Shown here piece after piece: positions 14,829-24,085 of a stretch of DNA of 58,855 bases. The translations under genes and the position numbers were made by a program. This stretch comes from a virus: IMG/VR virus record IMGVR_UViG_3300020200_002601, positions 1 to 58,855 of that record. One strand, given 5' to 3'. The notes beneath the pieces were generated by a model. It made no database searches. It had not been told where the DNA came from and was given only the letters and a program-made list of their open reading frames with translations. The first letter of the stretch is position 1. Each line of letters starts with the position of its first letter.

Positions 14829-16931
14829 TTATTTATCTTTTAAAAACTTAATTTCACATGAATCTGTAGTGCAATATCTTTCGCCTATAGCATCTGAAGC
14901 CAATCCCGCATAAACGCCACTAAGATCGATTGGAAAAAGCTTATCTACCTGATCTAGATATTCTTGCTCTGATATTTGAGTATAGGGCATTTGGGGATAT
15001 GTATCATTGCCACTTGGTAAAAATGATACGGTTTTTAACTGACCGTCGTGCATGTGCAGAACCGTACCAATATACTTAGATTCGGTGTCTTTGTCGAATG
15101 AAACTGTAACCGAAACAGAATTATCTGACCAATATCTCTGAGCCGTAGTAGCTAAGGCCATTTTTTCAAATATTGTTACGTCTTTTTCTGATCTAACGGC
15201 ATCAGATTTAATTGGAAAATAAACCACAGAAGTTGTGTCCGGAGATTCCGCTGCCGGTTCTACTTTATAGTTTGCCATTTTAAAAAGCGGAAGCATAGGG
15301 TCTTCGTTAGAAAATCTGATTGTTCTATTAAAAAACTTACCACCTGGTGTCCAGTGAACACCGGGAGATTCTCCGGCAAGAATAGAAACTGTACCGGATG
15401 GCTTAACCGTTGTCATTTTAATTGATTCCCTAATCCCAAGCCATTCGGAATACACATTGTCGTATCTTTGAATTGTTTTGTATCCTTGATTCATCCACTC
15501 TTTTAGAATCGGCATACCGTGACGATCAGCAAAGTTAGCAACTCCAGACATAGACGCACCTATTCTTCTATTTCTTTGCATAATTGCATTGGTTTCTTCC
15601 CAGTGAGTTGGAAGTAACGTCACTGTTTTTGCATAAAGATATGCAAATTTGAGTGTTCTTTGATAATCCTCTAAATCATCGTGTCTTCCAAGATATGTCT
15701 CAACCAATGTGCAACATTCGTATGATTCAAGTGATTGTTCTGCACAGGGATTATATCCAGCGACTCTGTGATCCTTGTTGTTGGGTGGGTCAATTAATCT
15801 TCCATACTTTCTGGATACATCCATCCAAATAACTCCCGGCTCTCCATTCATAGATATGCCGTCAATTATTGGGGACAAATCTGTACCGACCTCTGTTTCA
15901 ACAGAATTGTTTGACATCCAACCCCAACCAGGATTTTGCGGATCATAAGAATTTCTTTCAGGAAAGATTTCAGAATTCTTTAGGTTAAGAAAGTCTTTGT
16001 CGTCTATTCTCCCTATTAGGAGCTCGGCCGAACGACGAACATTGCCAGATACCACGCAAACACCAATTAGATTTCCCAAATCTGCTATATCTTTTCTGGT
16101 AAGTTTTTGTTCATTTCTTGATAAAAAGAGTTTTCTAATAGCTGAATGCAACTTTTCTAATGGAGCTGGACCAGAAGCTGTTCCTCCAAAGGTTTTTATT
16201 GGAGTTCCAAATGGGCGTATCATGGAATAGTCAAATTCTATTTCATTTTGATCTGGTTTTAGATATGAATTTATCAAAGACGCAACAGAGTTAACCCAAC
16301 CCTCTCTTGAGTCTTCTATCATCTCAATCTGCTTTGTTTTATTCGGTTTATATATTTGGAATTCCTTGTCAGAACCCTTATCATCAAATCCAACTCCAAC
16401 CCCTAACATAGAAGCCTCCATTAAAAATGCAAATGGTTTTGCTGGATTTAATTTTGTCATCTCTAAAGTAGAAACAAATGCACAGTTTTGAAGGGCAGCG
16501 GAGTTCTTTTGCGTATTTACCAGCTCGGTGCCCATGACCCATAACCCTCGTCCTGGCGGAGTCCATTTTAGGTTGAACAACCTATCAAAGGCTTCCTTTG
16601 CTGAAGCTTGAGCTTTGGCATCGTTCCACGGAAGTCTGTTTTTCTTACAGTGATCTTTTTGAAGAGAGTACATTCCATTTATAACTCGTTCGCAAACATC
16701 TACCCAGGTTTCTTTTGTCTTGTCGGTCTTTAAACGAGAATAGGTGCGCAAGAAAGTAATTTCTCCAACAGAGTTTCCACCAGCATCCCTATACCCAAAA
16801 GGAGCCCTTTTTTCTTTATATGAATTTATAAAATCATCTGTTAATCTAAAAGAAAATATTGATACCGTTCTATCAATTGCGTTTGCTAGATTGGCATTTC
16901 CGACTTCTGTATCTTCAATTATTTCTGTCAT
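14829..16931 (-). CDS. nrdJ: Class II (adenosylcobalamin-dependent) ribonucleoside-triphosphate reductase
   Basis: 700 residues, the size of monomeric Lactobacillus-type RTPR. Seen: WTPPGRGLWVMGTELV, ALQNCAFVST (redox cysteine), EASMLGVGVGFDD, VSGNVRRSAELLIG, NPCAEQSLESYECC near 405 (radical cysteine region with NPCAEQ), MQRNRRIGASMSGVANF, TVKPSGTVSILAGESPG, and a C-terminal cysteine pair (YCTTDSC). It reduces NTPs using B12, so the host must supply cobalamin or the phage encodes uptake elsewhere. A good AGGAG ribosome site precedes ATG 16931; it is followed by thyX. Confidence 0.93.
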   Translation of the reverse strand: MTEIIEDTEVGNANLANAIDRTVSIFSFRLTDDFINSYKEKRAPFGYRDAGGNSVGEITFLRTYSRLKTDKTKETWVDVCERVINGMYSLQKDHCKKNRLPWNDAKAQASAKEAFDRLFNLKWTPPGRGLWVMGTELVNTQKNSAALQNCAFVSTLEMTKLNPAKPFAFLMEASMLGVGVGFDDKGSDKEFQIYKPNKTKQIEMIEDSREGWVNSVASLINSYLKPDQNEIEFDYSMIRPFGTPIKTFGGTASGPAPLEKLHSAIRKLFLSRNEQKLTRKDIADLGNLIGVCVVSGNVRRSAELLIGRIDDKDFLNLKNSEIFPERNSYDPQNPGWGWMSNNSVETEVGTDLSPIIDGISMNGEPGVIWMDVSRKYGRLIDPPNNKDHRVAGYNPCAEQSLESYECCTLVETYLGRHDDLEDYQRTLKFAYLYAKTVTLLPTHWEETNAIMQRNRRIGASMSGVANFADRHGMPILKEWMNQGYKTIQRYDNVYSEWLGIRESIKMTTVKPSGTVSILAGESPGVHWTPGGKFFNRTIRFSNEDPMLPLFKMANYKVEPAAESPDTTSVVYFPIKSDAVRSEKDVTIFEKMALATTAQRYWSDNSVSVTVSFDKDTESKYIGTVLHMHDGQLKTVSFLPSGNDTYPQMPYTQISEQEYLDQVDKLFPIDLSGVYAGLASDAIGERYCTTDSCEIKFLKDK

Positions 16932-16939
16932 ATTTTCTC

Positions 16940-17638
16940 CTAACTAATAATTCTTTTAATATATTTTGGATTTGTTTTTTTAATTTCTGTTGTCTTAATT
17001 TTAATGATATCTTCCATTGAATAAATCTTATGTATTTCTTTTTCAAAAAAATAACCACTTCTCCAACTAAATATCTTTTCTATATTATTTTTGTGATTCA
17101 TAAACACATTACATATTACTGCGCCGCCGTAGGCTTTAACAAGATTAAATACCTTTGGCTCAAGATTTTTAAGCTCCTCAAATGATAATTTACCTTTGTC
17201 TCTACATTTTTCGTATAACCAATTAAAAGCTTGCCTATTCATAGGAGAAACGTCTACTGGATCAATAACTCCAAGTTTTATTATATCATTTCTTTTTTGC
17301 GTTATTTCTATATCATTCTTGATGTTTTTTTTGTAATCTAAAAACCAATCTTTTTTATTGAATTGTTCCCATCCTGTACACCAAAACAATATATTTTCTG
17401 GAGGATTAGGTATAGTAGTACCTTCCTCATATGAAATTAATGTGGCACAAGAGATAGCTTTTTTAACATGGTTTTTTCTTTGCTCTTCTGTAGGCATTTT
17501 TTTGCCAGAGCTATTCCACAGAGATCTTATATGATATTTCCAATCAACTGTTGCCACAAATATATTTAAATATTTTTCTGCAACGTCCATTGGTATGATA
17601 TCTTGTTCTACGACTTTTTTAAGATCATCTAAAGACAT
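16940..17638 (-). CDS. Hypothetical protein, 232 aa, first gene after the late terminator
   Basis: No family recognised. It is mostly helical and basic, with WNSSGKKMPTEEQRKNHVKKAI, ENILFWCTGWEQFNKKDWFLDY and a lysine-rich C-terminus (IKIKTTEIKKTNPKYIKRIIS). GAGGG lies about 8 nt before ATG 17638. As the first gene below the 17686-17720 terminator and just upstream of nrdJ it likely opens the metabolic operon. Confidence 0.65.
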   Translation of the reverse strand: MSLDDLKKVVEQDIIPMDVAEKYLNIFVATVDWKYHIRSLWNSSGKKMPTEEQRKNHVKKAISCATLISYEEGTTIPNPPENILFWCTGWEQFNKKDWFLDYKKNIKNDIEITQKRNDIIKLGVIDPVDVSPMNRQAFNWLYEKCRDKGKLSFEELKNLEPKVFNLVKAYGGAVICNVFMNHKNNIEKIFSWRSGYFFEKEIHKIYSMEDIIKIKTTEIKKTNPKYIKRIIS

Positions 17639-17640
17639 TC

Positions 17641-17685
17641 ATAATCCCTCATAAAACTATCTAAACTCATAAAACTTTCAAACCA
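17641..17685 (-). promoter_or_regulatory. Intergenic region with an 11-bp direct repeat
   Basis: Plus-strand CTCATAAAACT occurs at 17648-17658 and 17666-17676, an 18-bp period, between the terminator and the start of the 232-aa gene. TTGAAA is present on the minus strand next to the upstream repeat copy, but I see no convincing -10. It may be a promoter or activator site for the metabolic operon. Confidence 0.4.
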
Positions 17686-17720
17686 AAAGATAAATCCCGC
17701 CTGGTTTTACCCAGACGGGA
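17686..17720 (-). terminator. Rho-independent terminator ending the structural operon
   Basis: A 10-bp stem (17711-17720 with 17695-17704, one G-U pair) with a 6-nt loop is followed on the minus strand by TTTATCTTTT. It lies 68 nt past the stop of the repeat protein and separates the late structural block from the metabolic and replication block. I see nothing else between 17721 and 17787. Confidence 0.85.
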
Positions 17721-17787
17721 CCTGTCTCATAGCTCACTGGCCTCCGCGCATCCAATTATATCATACTGAAACCAGAAATATGTATTG

Positions 17788-18375
17788 TTACAAAGCTTTT
17801 GCCGAAGGAACTCCGTTGTACTCTCCAACCTTGTTTCTGCCGTATTCCGAAGAAGTATTGGCTTGACCGTATCCTTCTGGAAATACGTTTGTAGAAGTAA
17901 CTCCATCAAACTCATAATTATTATAAAGGCCGTAGTCCGTCACTCTTTTTGCGTGACCGTAACCCGAAGCAAAAATTTCCGACGAAGTTACACCATCAAA
18001 AAAGTAATTTGAATAGAGGGAATACGACCTAGTCTTATCGGAAGCGTGTCCGTAATTGGCGCTAAACGCTGCAGATACGCCCTTAAACTCCATTGGCCCA
18101 AATCTTCCACCGGCGTACCCAACGCCGTTGGCAAATGTGCCAGACAGCGGATGGATATAAAGAGTAGACCCAGTGAAAATTTGAGAAAGCAAAAGATTAC
18201 CAGGATGCCTGCCCGTTCCAGGAACGTGATCATTATCTGGCGCTCCAGTTAAAAGACCAGGGGCAAACAATGGATAAAACGAATATTTGCCTGCTGTGCC
18301 CTTAAATACATTAACCATATCTGTCGTGCTGCGACCCCTAAGAACCGGTCTTGGGCCAACATAAAAAGTTGCCAT
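17788..18375 (-). CDS. Virion-associated protein with tandem ~35-residue repeats
   Basis: 195 residues, last gene before the late terminator, with a strong GGAG site. The C-terminal half repeats a Tyr/Gly-rich unit: LYSNYFFDGVTSSEIFASGYG, LYNNYEFDGVTSTNVFPEGYG (quoted without flanks) and a partial GEYNGVPSAKAL. The N-terminal half (FYVGPRPVLRGRSTTDMVN..., YSFYPLF) is not recognised. Pro/Gly/Tyr content and position suggest a decoration or fibre protein. No CGG codon is used although CGG occurs about 15 times out of frame. Confidence 0.6.
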   Translation of the reverse strand: MATFYVGPRPVLRGRSTTDMVNVFKGTAGKYSFYPLFAPGLLTGAPDNDHVPGTGRHPGNLLLSQIFTGSTLYIHPLSGTFANGVGYAGGRFGPMEFKGVSAAFSANYGHASDKTRSYSLYSNYFFDGVTSSEIFASGYGHAKRVTDYGLYNNYEFDGVTSTNVFPEGYGQANTSSEYGRNKVGEYNGVPSAKAL

Positions 18376-18422
18376 TATCTTATTCTCCTTGATGTTAAAG
18401 GTATTCGGTGTCTATATAGTAA

Positions 18423-19676
18423 TTAGTTATAGCTTATTACTAAGTCTGAAAGGACCGGAGAGGTCTTATCGTCGAGCATATTTAGCGTTACTTCAACCCA
18501 AACGCTGCTTGATGCCCCCGGATTACTAAGGGAATACACTCCCGAATCATTATAAATAACCCTATAGCTGAACGCATTTGACATTTGACTAAGGGGAACA
18601 TTATAAATAGAGGGCTCTACATCGGTAATTTCATTTATCATTTGTCCCTGTGGAGCAGTAAACTTAAGTATAGTTTTTCCAGACGGAAGAAATTTATCGC
18701 ATCTAATATCTAAATCCGAAAGACCATAGGTGTAAATATATTTATTTAATTCTTTAAAATAATTTTTTTGATTCATTTTTATTCTTATTGCAGTTATGTT
18801 TTTTTCTGCAAAATAAAATATAAGTGGTCCAGAATTATATATTGTATCCGAACCAAGAGTTGACCATCCACCGGGAGCCACTTTGCCTATAGCGTCTTGG
18901 ACATTATTATATAGGCCGGTTGAATTTAAGGGAATCCATGAATCAGATTCGGCCAAAACTGGAGCTGGATTGATTGTATATTGTATGGAGGATATATCAA
19001 CAGAATACATCGGATATGGATTTATTTTTATGCAATTTACTTTTGTAGATCCGGTAAACTCAGACGGTATTTTTACATAAAACATCATTTGAGCTCCGGA
19101 GACAGAAGATTCTTCAGAAATAATACTTCTTTTCCAAACCTTATTTGGATCGTCTAGTATGGCATTGTAAACCGGGGTAGTTGAAATGACGCTTCCTACA
19201 CTGTCTGCGCCAACAAAACTATTGTCTATTTTTGTCTTAAAAAAATCTGGTACTAGTTGACCAACAGAAGAATTAAAAAATTTTAATTTTGAAACAGAAG
19301 AGCCGCTGATTTTTGGTAGTGTTATTGCATTATAGTATGGGTCAAAGGATAAAAGTTCGCTTGATCCTATGGCAAAACTTGTTCCCGTAAGGCCAACATA
19401 ATCTAGTTGAGAAAATGAATGAATTGATATTCTTTTTTCGGCGGCTTCTAAAGCAGCAATTCTATCCGATAAATCTTTTACGAAGTTTCCCAAAAACATT
19501 TGATCCTTGATAACTCTTTCAAAGGATTCGGCTAGTTTTGAGTCAACTATTTTTATCTTATTATACAGATGCAACAAGTCTCTATAATTTTCTTCTATTC
19601 TAGAGTTTTGATCTGCGCTATCGATAGGTCCTCTGTATTGAGCGCTTCTCTTTTTTGTGTGAATTGTATCTGACAT
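18423..19676 (-). CDS. Tail or baseplate structural protein with a discoidin-like module
   Basis: 417 residues from ATG 19676 (MSDTIHTKKRSAQ); an ATG at 19688 overlaps the upstream gene. The N-terminus has helical heptads (LLHLYNKIKIVDSKLAESFERVI, DLSDRIAALEAAEKRI), followed by beta-rich sequence. The stretch VYNAILDDPNKVW...VNCIKINPYP matches the pattern of the three upstream large proteins and looks like a discoidin-type (galactose-binding) domain. Probably an adhesin or fibre component. Confidence 0.6.
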   Translation of the reverse strand: MSDTIHTKKRSAQYRGPIDSADQNSRIEENYRDLLHLYNKIKIVDSKLAESFERVIKDQMFLGNFVKDLSDRIAALEAAEKRISIHSFSQLDYVGLTGTSFAIGSSELLSFDPYYNAITLPKISGSSVSKLKFFNSSVGQLVPDFFKTKIDNSFVGADSVGSVISTTPVYNAILDDPNKVWKRSIISEESSVSGAQMMFYVKIPSEFTGSTKVNCIKINPYPMYSVDISSIQYTINPAPVLAESDSWIPLNSTGLYNNVQDAIGKVAPGGWSTLGSDTIYNSGPLIFYFAEKNITAIRIKMNQKNYFKELNKYIYTYGLSDLDIRCDKFLPSGKTILKFTAPQGQMINEITDVEPSIYNVPLSQMSNAFSYRVIYNDSGVYSLSNPGASSSVWVEVTLNMLDDKTSPVLSDLVISYN

Positions 19677-19677
19677 A

Positions 19678-20061
19678 TTAATTACCACTCTCTAATTTTT
19701 TAATTTTACTCTCTAGTCTTTTTAATTTTCCGGAAATTCTACTCAAAGTATCAATAATCATGTCTTGCTCATCTTCATCTATGGATACTGTTATGTCACC
19801 TAAATCATAAACGCTTCCATCGTCTGTATTTTGGTAAATTGATTCACCTGAAACTTGACCTACGAGATTTTTGCTTAGGTCATCTATTGTACTTTTTATT
19901 AATTCAGTTGAGTTTTTTATTCTATGAAAATTTACTATAAGAGAATTCATTTCTAAATTATTTTCGAGACTAGACCTAGAACCCCTGTATGGGTTTCTTG
20001 ATCTTGTAAACATTGGCTCTTTAATGCTAAAGGATTGTTCTATCGAAAAAGTTTTAGGCAT
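19678..20061 (-). CDS. Small structural protein with C-terminal coiled coil
   Basis: 127 residues. Arg/Ser-rich N-terminus (FTRSRNPYRGSRSSLENNLE), then helices, an acidic middle (VSIDEDEQDMIIDTL) and a lysine/leucine coiled coil (ISGKLKRLESKIKKLESGN). It sits within the tail-protein operon, 2 nt below a 711-aa protein, and may be a connector or trimerisation subunit. No family recognised. Confidence 0.55.
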   Translation of the reverse strand: MPKTFSIEQSFSIKEPMFTRSRNPYRGSRSSLENNLEMNSLIVNFHRIKNSTELIKSTIDDLSKNLVGQVSGESIYQNTDDGSVYDLGDITVSIDEDEQDMIIDTLSRISGKLKRLESKIKKLESGN

Positions 20062-20063
20062 AT

Positions 20064-22199
20064 TTATAATTCTCCATGTTTAAATTTTACTCTTATAGAT
20101 TCTAACATTGGGGAACAGTAAGGGTTGTCGTATCTATTTAAATCAACCCTGTATCTTATAGAAGATACGTTTAGTTTGTTCTTTAAGGTAAATATAAAGT
20201 TAGAATCACCCATTATTTCTTTGGCGCAAAGGAGTTCTTTTCTTCCAAATATAGTATCTATAGTAAAGAAATAATTATCATTAGTTGCCCTATTTTGAAA
20301 TTCAATTGGATCAAGATGGGTAAACTTCTCAGTAAATATTGTGCCATATCTAGAAAGATTTAAGCCCTCAATTAGAGAAAAGTTTATTTGACCAACGTAT
20401 TCTTTATCGTAAGTTATTTTTAATTTATTTTCACCCTCGGTAAAATTCCATTGGATAGCCTTGGTTTTTAAGCCTTCGGGTAGATCCGCAATTAATTTTC
20501 CATTTAGATAAATAGCCAAAGCAAAGTCCGAAGATGACTTAACTACGGTGTGGGTAATCACAGATGCTGAAGATCTCATTATTGAACAGCTAATATGCCC
20601 GGATGAGGCTTGGTTTATACCCGGAATTATTGAACCGGTTTGTTCTCTTAGGGTTGAATAAAGAAGGTTACTGGGTTTTTCTTTTAATTGGTTACTCCAA
20701 AACTGCAGATCTTTATAATTGCCTTGCTTTGGTTGTTGTAGATTTACAATATAATGATGATTAAAACAATTTACTCCGCCCAATAATAATGGATTATAAT
20801 AATCTAAGGTTGAATCAAGTGCAGCTATTCTGTAAACGTTTTTGTCTAAATATATTCCTGTACTTGGATTCAATTCATTGGCGTTTTTTGCTTCTGTTTT
20901 TATGGGTATGTAAGAAATCGTATCCTTGCTAGGTGCCGTTTTTATTGGTATGGTTATCCTTGACGAGCCATCAAGGTATACTGTCGACGGATATCCGGCT
21001 CTTTCGGAACCAGTTGGACTTATTGGTGCCCAGGCAAAATCGGATATGCTTTCAGCTGAAGGATTATTGGGGGCTACATAATAATTAATTGATGTCTTTT
21101 CGTCTATTTCTTCGGAAGACTCTATTGATACTGCGTCTATCACTAAGCTTGAATTTTTTTCAACAGGAAGAGACAAAGGAGAAGATACAAGAATACCCGA
21201 TTTTGCATAGTATTTAGATCCAATTATCAAATCTCTCACGCCAAACTTATAAATATATGGTGAATCTGTGTCTTCTTTTATGTAGTCTGGTTCGTTTTTT
21301 TGCAAAATTATTTCAATAGAAGAATATCTGTCGGAAGGAATTGCAAAAGAGAAAGACCCATAATCTCCCTTTGAATTTTTTGATTTGGAAACGGTACCCT
21401 TAGTAGCATCTTGATAATTTGCTTTTACGTTAACACTTATTGGAGAAGATGTCAATAAGATTCCATCTATTTTAGATATAACAGAAAAAACCGAAATTGG
21501 AATTAAAATAGACAACGAAACAGTTTGGGGGGATTTTAGAGAGACAGTATGATTCCAATATGTATCAGTTAATCCATCAAAGACATTTAAAAAATTAGTT
21601 GAATCTATGGTGTCGGGAGTTTTTTGACCATTAATATAAACCGCAAATTCCGGTTCAACACTAGTCAAATTATCTAGAGTAATTATATTGAACTGTTCGG
21701 ATTGTAATTTTGATAAGGTTACGTTTTTTAAATTTGTATCGACAAATGCAGAATCCGTCAAAGACAAATCTATCTTATCTGTCTTTGAAAAATTTTCCGT
21801 ATAGGAATAGAAATATCCATCCGTATTGTTATTTGCAAAAATTAGATCATCAACCATGGACTCTAGTTGTGATCTTTTTTCTCTTAAACCTTGTAGTTTT
21901 TTGTTCAATGAAGTAACAGTTGAAAATAGTTTTTCATTATTCTCCAACATTGATTCATACAAAACGTCTACGTTGAAAACGGTATTGGCCATTATCTCAT
22001 TTAAAACATCAACATCTGTTTTTGACAACGACCTAATTACATTGTAATTAATATTGATTGGAAAACCTGGAGTATTAATAGAAAAATATTCATTAAACAA
22101 AGACCTAACCATTGATTGATTTATGGATGATCCAGACGAATATATGAGTTTATATATGTTGTTTAAAAACCTTCTTTTTTGAATAGTGGCTATATTCAT
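20064..22199 (-). CDS. Large tail/adhesin protein with coiled coil and discoidin-like domain, 711 aa
   Basis: The N-terminal 130 residues are helical (NEIMANTVFNVDVLYESMLENNEKL..., LQGLREKRSQLESMVDDL). Beta-rich sequence follows, with FLNVFDGLTDTYWNH near 205 and SLSILIPISVF...IDGILLTSSPISVNV, which fits the F5/8-type fold found in its neighbours. Its start overlaps the upstream stop by 4 nt (ATGA). Probably a receptor-binding or baseplate-periphery protein. Confidence 0.6.
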   Translation of the reverse strand: MNIATIQKRRFLNNIYKLIYSSGSSINQSMVRSLFNEYFSINTPGFPININYNVIRSLSKTDVDVLNEIMANTVFNVDVLYESMLENNEKLFSTVTSLNKKLQGLREKRSQLESMVDDLIFANNNTDGYFYSYTENFSKTDKIDLSLTDSAFVDTNLKNVTLSKLQSEQFNIITLDNLTSVEPEFAVYINGQKTPDTIDSTNFLNVFDGLTDTYWNHTVSLKSPQTVSLSILIPISVFSVISKIDGILLTSSPISVNVKANYQDATKGTVSKSKNSKGDYGSFSFAIPSDRYSSIEIILQKNEPDYIKEDTDSPYIYKFGVRDLIIGSKYYAKSGILVSSPLSLPVEKNSSLVIDAVSIESSEEIDEKTSINYYVAPNNPSAESISDFAWAPISPTGSERAGYPSTVYLDGSSRITIPIKTAPSKDTISYIPIKTEAKNANELNPSTGIYLDKNVYRIAALDSTLDYYNPLLLGGVNCFNHHYIVNLQQPKQGNYKDLQFWSNQLKEKPSNLLYSTLREQTGSIIPGINQASSGHISCSIMRSSASVITHTVVKSSSDFALAIYLNGKLIADLPEGLKTKAIQWNFTEGENKLKITYDKEYVGQINFSLIEGLNLSRYGTIFTEKFTHLDPIEFQNRATNDNYFFTIDTIFGRKELLCAKEIMGDSNFIFTLKNKLNVSSIRYRVDLNRYDNPYCSPMLESIRVKFKHGEL

Positions 22200-24082
22200 G
22201 TTGTTGAAACCTTTGCGGCCAATGAGTATGAATAAACAAGCGGAGACATATTGTTCTTTACATCCTTTTCAATAATGATCTTAACCAGTATTTTCCTAAT
22301 ATCTTGTGGAATCTGTGGATGATTATAGTATTCTACACCGGGCAATTTATAACCCGGAGGAACATTTTGATTGAAAACCAAGACTTCCGGTGTACCTTTT
22401 GAGCCCGAAGAATTATACCCAGATTGAGTTGAATTTATCTTTATCCAATTTTTTCCTTCATCAACCGATATGTATGAAGATATTAATTTTTTATCCTTTG
22501 AAAAAACCGATGAATCGCTATCTATAGATAGCATAACCGATTCTACGGATTTATCAAATAGATACGGGAAAGATACAATTTCCGCGGATTGCGCTAACAC
22601 AATATGCTGAATAGACACGTCTCTTATGCCTATAGACATTCTTTTAGCATTAAGCACTTCTCTATTTAGGTTAATTGGAATTTTGTAAGATTCCACTGAT
22701 TCTGACGAAGACCCAACTGCCTTCTTTTTTAGCGTTACGGAAATTTGTTTTTTAAGTATTTCCTTTTTGGAAAAAAGAGTTGGATCACTTATTGGTGGAA
22801 TTATTTCTGATTTATTATAATTTATTTCCTGATAAATATCCCTACTTAAGGACTCTGGATCAAATTTTACCGAACCAAAAAACGGACTATTGTCATTTTG
22901 CGATTGAGCGTAGTCTGTTTCCCAATAAGAATGAAGTATCTCTACGTCTTCGTAATCGGCTTGATGCATAATTATTTCTATTTCTAGAACTTTTCTTTCT
23001 GGAAATCTTATTGTAGCTGAATCTACAAAATACTTAAAATCATTATTTGAATAAAAAGAACTAATAGAAGATCCTATGAAAATAGGTTGACTTAATACGT
23101 CCTCAACCTGGCCTTGTTGATCTGTAACATACACATTGGATACTTTAATTGTTTTTGATGATCCAAAATATGGAGTTATTTTTATCATATTTGCCAATGA
23201 AGAATTGTCCGCAATGATTGAAAATTTCAATTTTAAAGGTTCTCTTAAATCGTGTTTTGCCCAATTGAACAAACTATTTTTTGCCGAATTTAATATTATT
23301 GCATTATCTAATATATAAGAAAATTCAATGTTTGATGAATTACCGGCAAAGGCTTTTTGAACATTAAATGCCTCATACTCATAATATGTTATTGGATTTT
23401 CATCAAATATATTCAATATATTAGAAGAAGATGCTTTGCCTTGATATGAGTAGCTGACTGGTGTCTCAGCTATCTCATCAATTTTTTTTATTGCAGTTAG
23501 GTTATTCCCCGGAATTCCATTTGACGGATTTATTGTTACTCTTTTAGGTGTCCATTTTCTGCTAGAAGTTATTTGAACACTCATTGATCCTGAATCAAAT
23601 AACGGATTTTGAGACTTTGATATCTTTGAAAAATCAACAAAATCTTGATTATCAAATGTATCTCCTACGTAGATTACGTCTTCCGCCGGACTTTGTGAAT
23701 ACATTTGAAGTATCTTGGTTTTAGAAAAAATTCTTTTAGAATATTTTTTTTCATTTTCTATTTCTGTGTTAAAGAGGTTGAATACGCTTATTGTTTTAGC
23801 TAACAGATAATCCAATTGTTTTGATGTTATATTAACATTATTTTTTAGGCTAGAGAAAAATTTATTCATTTTTTCTGATGATGGAGGTTCGCCAACACTA
23901 ATTAAATCTAGATCAAAAGAGAGCGAATCTACTGACGTATACGCCTTGCTTAAAAGCGCATTAAAATCATTTATAATTTCTTCTTTATATATGTATTTTC
24001 CCTGACTTTTCTTAGACATAATTTCTGTTAAGCCTACTGACACTTGATCAAATACTGATGTATCCGGAGATAGTTGAGCCAT
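22196..24082 (-). CDS. Large tail/adhesin protein, 628 aa, paralogous to its neighbours
   Basis: Layout repeats that of the 711-aa protein: helical N-terminus (EIINDFNALLSKAYTSVDSL..., KQLDYLLAKTISVFNLF), then a discoidin-like module (NILNIFDENPITYYEY...LKLKFSIIADNSSLANMIKITPYFG), then further beta domains (ISIGIRDVSIQHIVLAQ, ISVDEGKNWIKIN). Part of a four-gene tandem family. Product likely sits on the virion exterior. Confidence 0.6.
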   Translation of the reverse strand: MAQLSPDTSVFDQVSVGLTEIMSKKSQGKYIYKEEIINDFNALLSKAYTSVDSLSFDLDLISVGEPPSSEKMNKFFSSLKNNVNITSKQLDYLLAKTISVFNLFNTEIENEKKYSKRIFSKTKILQMYSQSPAEDVIYVGDTFDNQDFVDFSKISKSQNPLFDSGSMSVQITSSRKWTPKRVTINPSNGIPGNNLTAIKKIDEIAETPVSYSYQGKASSSNILNIFDENPITYYEYEAFNVQKAFAGNSSNIEFSYILDNAIILNSAKNSLFNWAKHDLREPLKLKFSIIADNSSLANMIKITPYFGSSKTIKVSNVYVTDQQGQVEDVLSQPIFIGSSISSFYSNNDFKYFVDSATIRFPERKVLEIEIIMHQADYEDVEILHSYWETDYAQSQNDNSPFFGSVKFDPESLSRDIYQEINYNKSEIIPPISDPTLFSKKEILKKQISVTLKKKAVGSSSESVESYKIPINLNREVLNAKRMSIGIRDVSIQHIVLAQSAEIVSFPYLFDKSVESVMLSIDSDSSVFSKDKKLISSYISVDEGKNWIKINSTQSGYNSSGSKGTPEVLVFNQNVPPGYKLPGVEYYNHPQIPQDIRKILVKIIIEKDVKNNMSPLVYSYSLAAKVSTT

Positions 24083-24085
24083 AAT

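Noticed and set aside
17727-17915. Minus-strand frame overlapping the repeat protein
   Set aside because: It lies within the repeat gene in another phase, runs across the end of that gene, and contains no in-frame CGG that would connect it.
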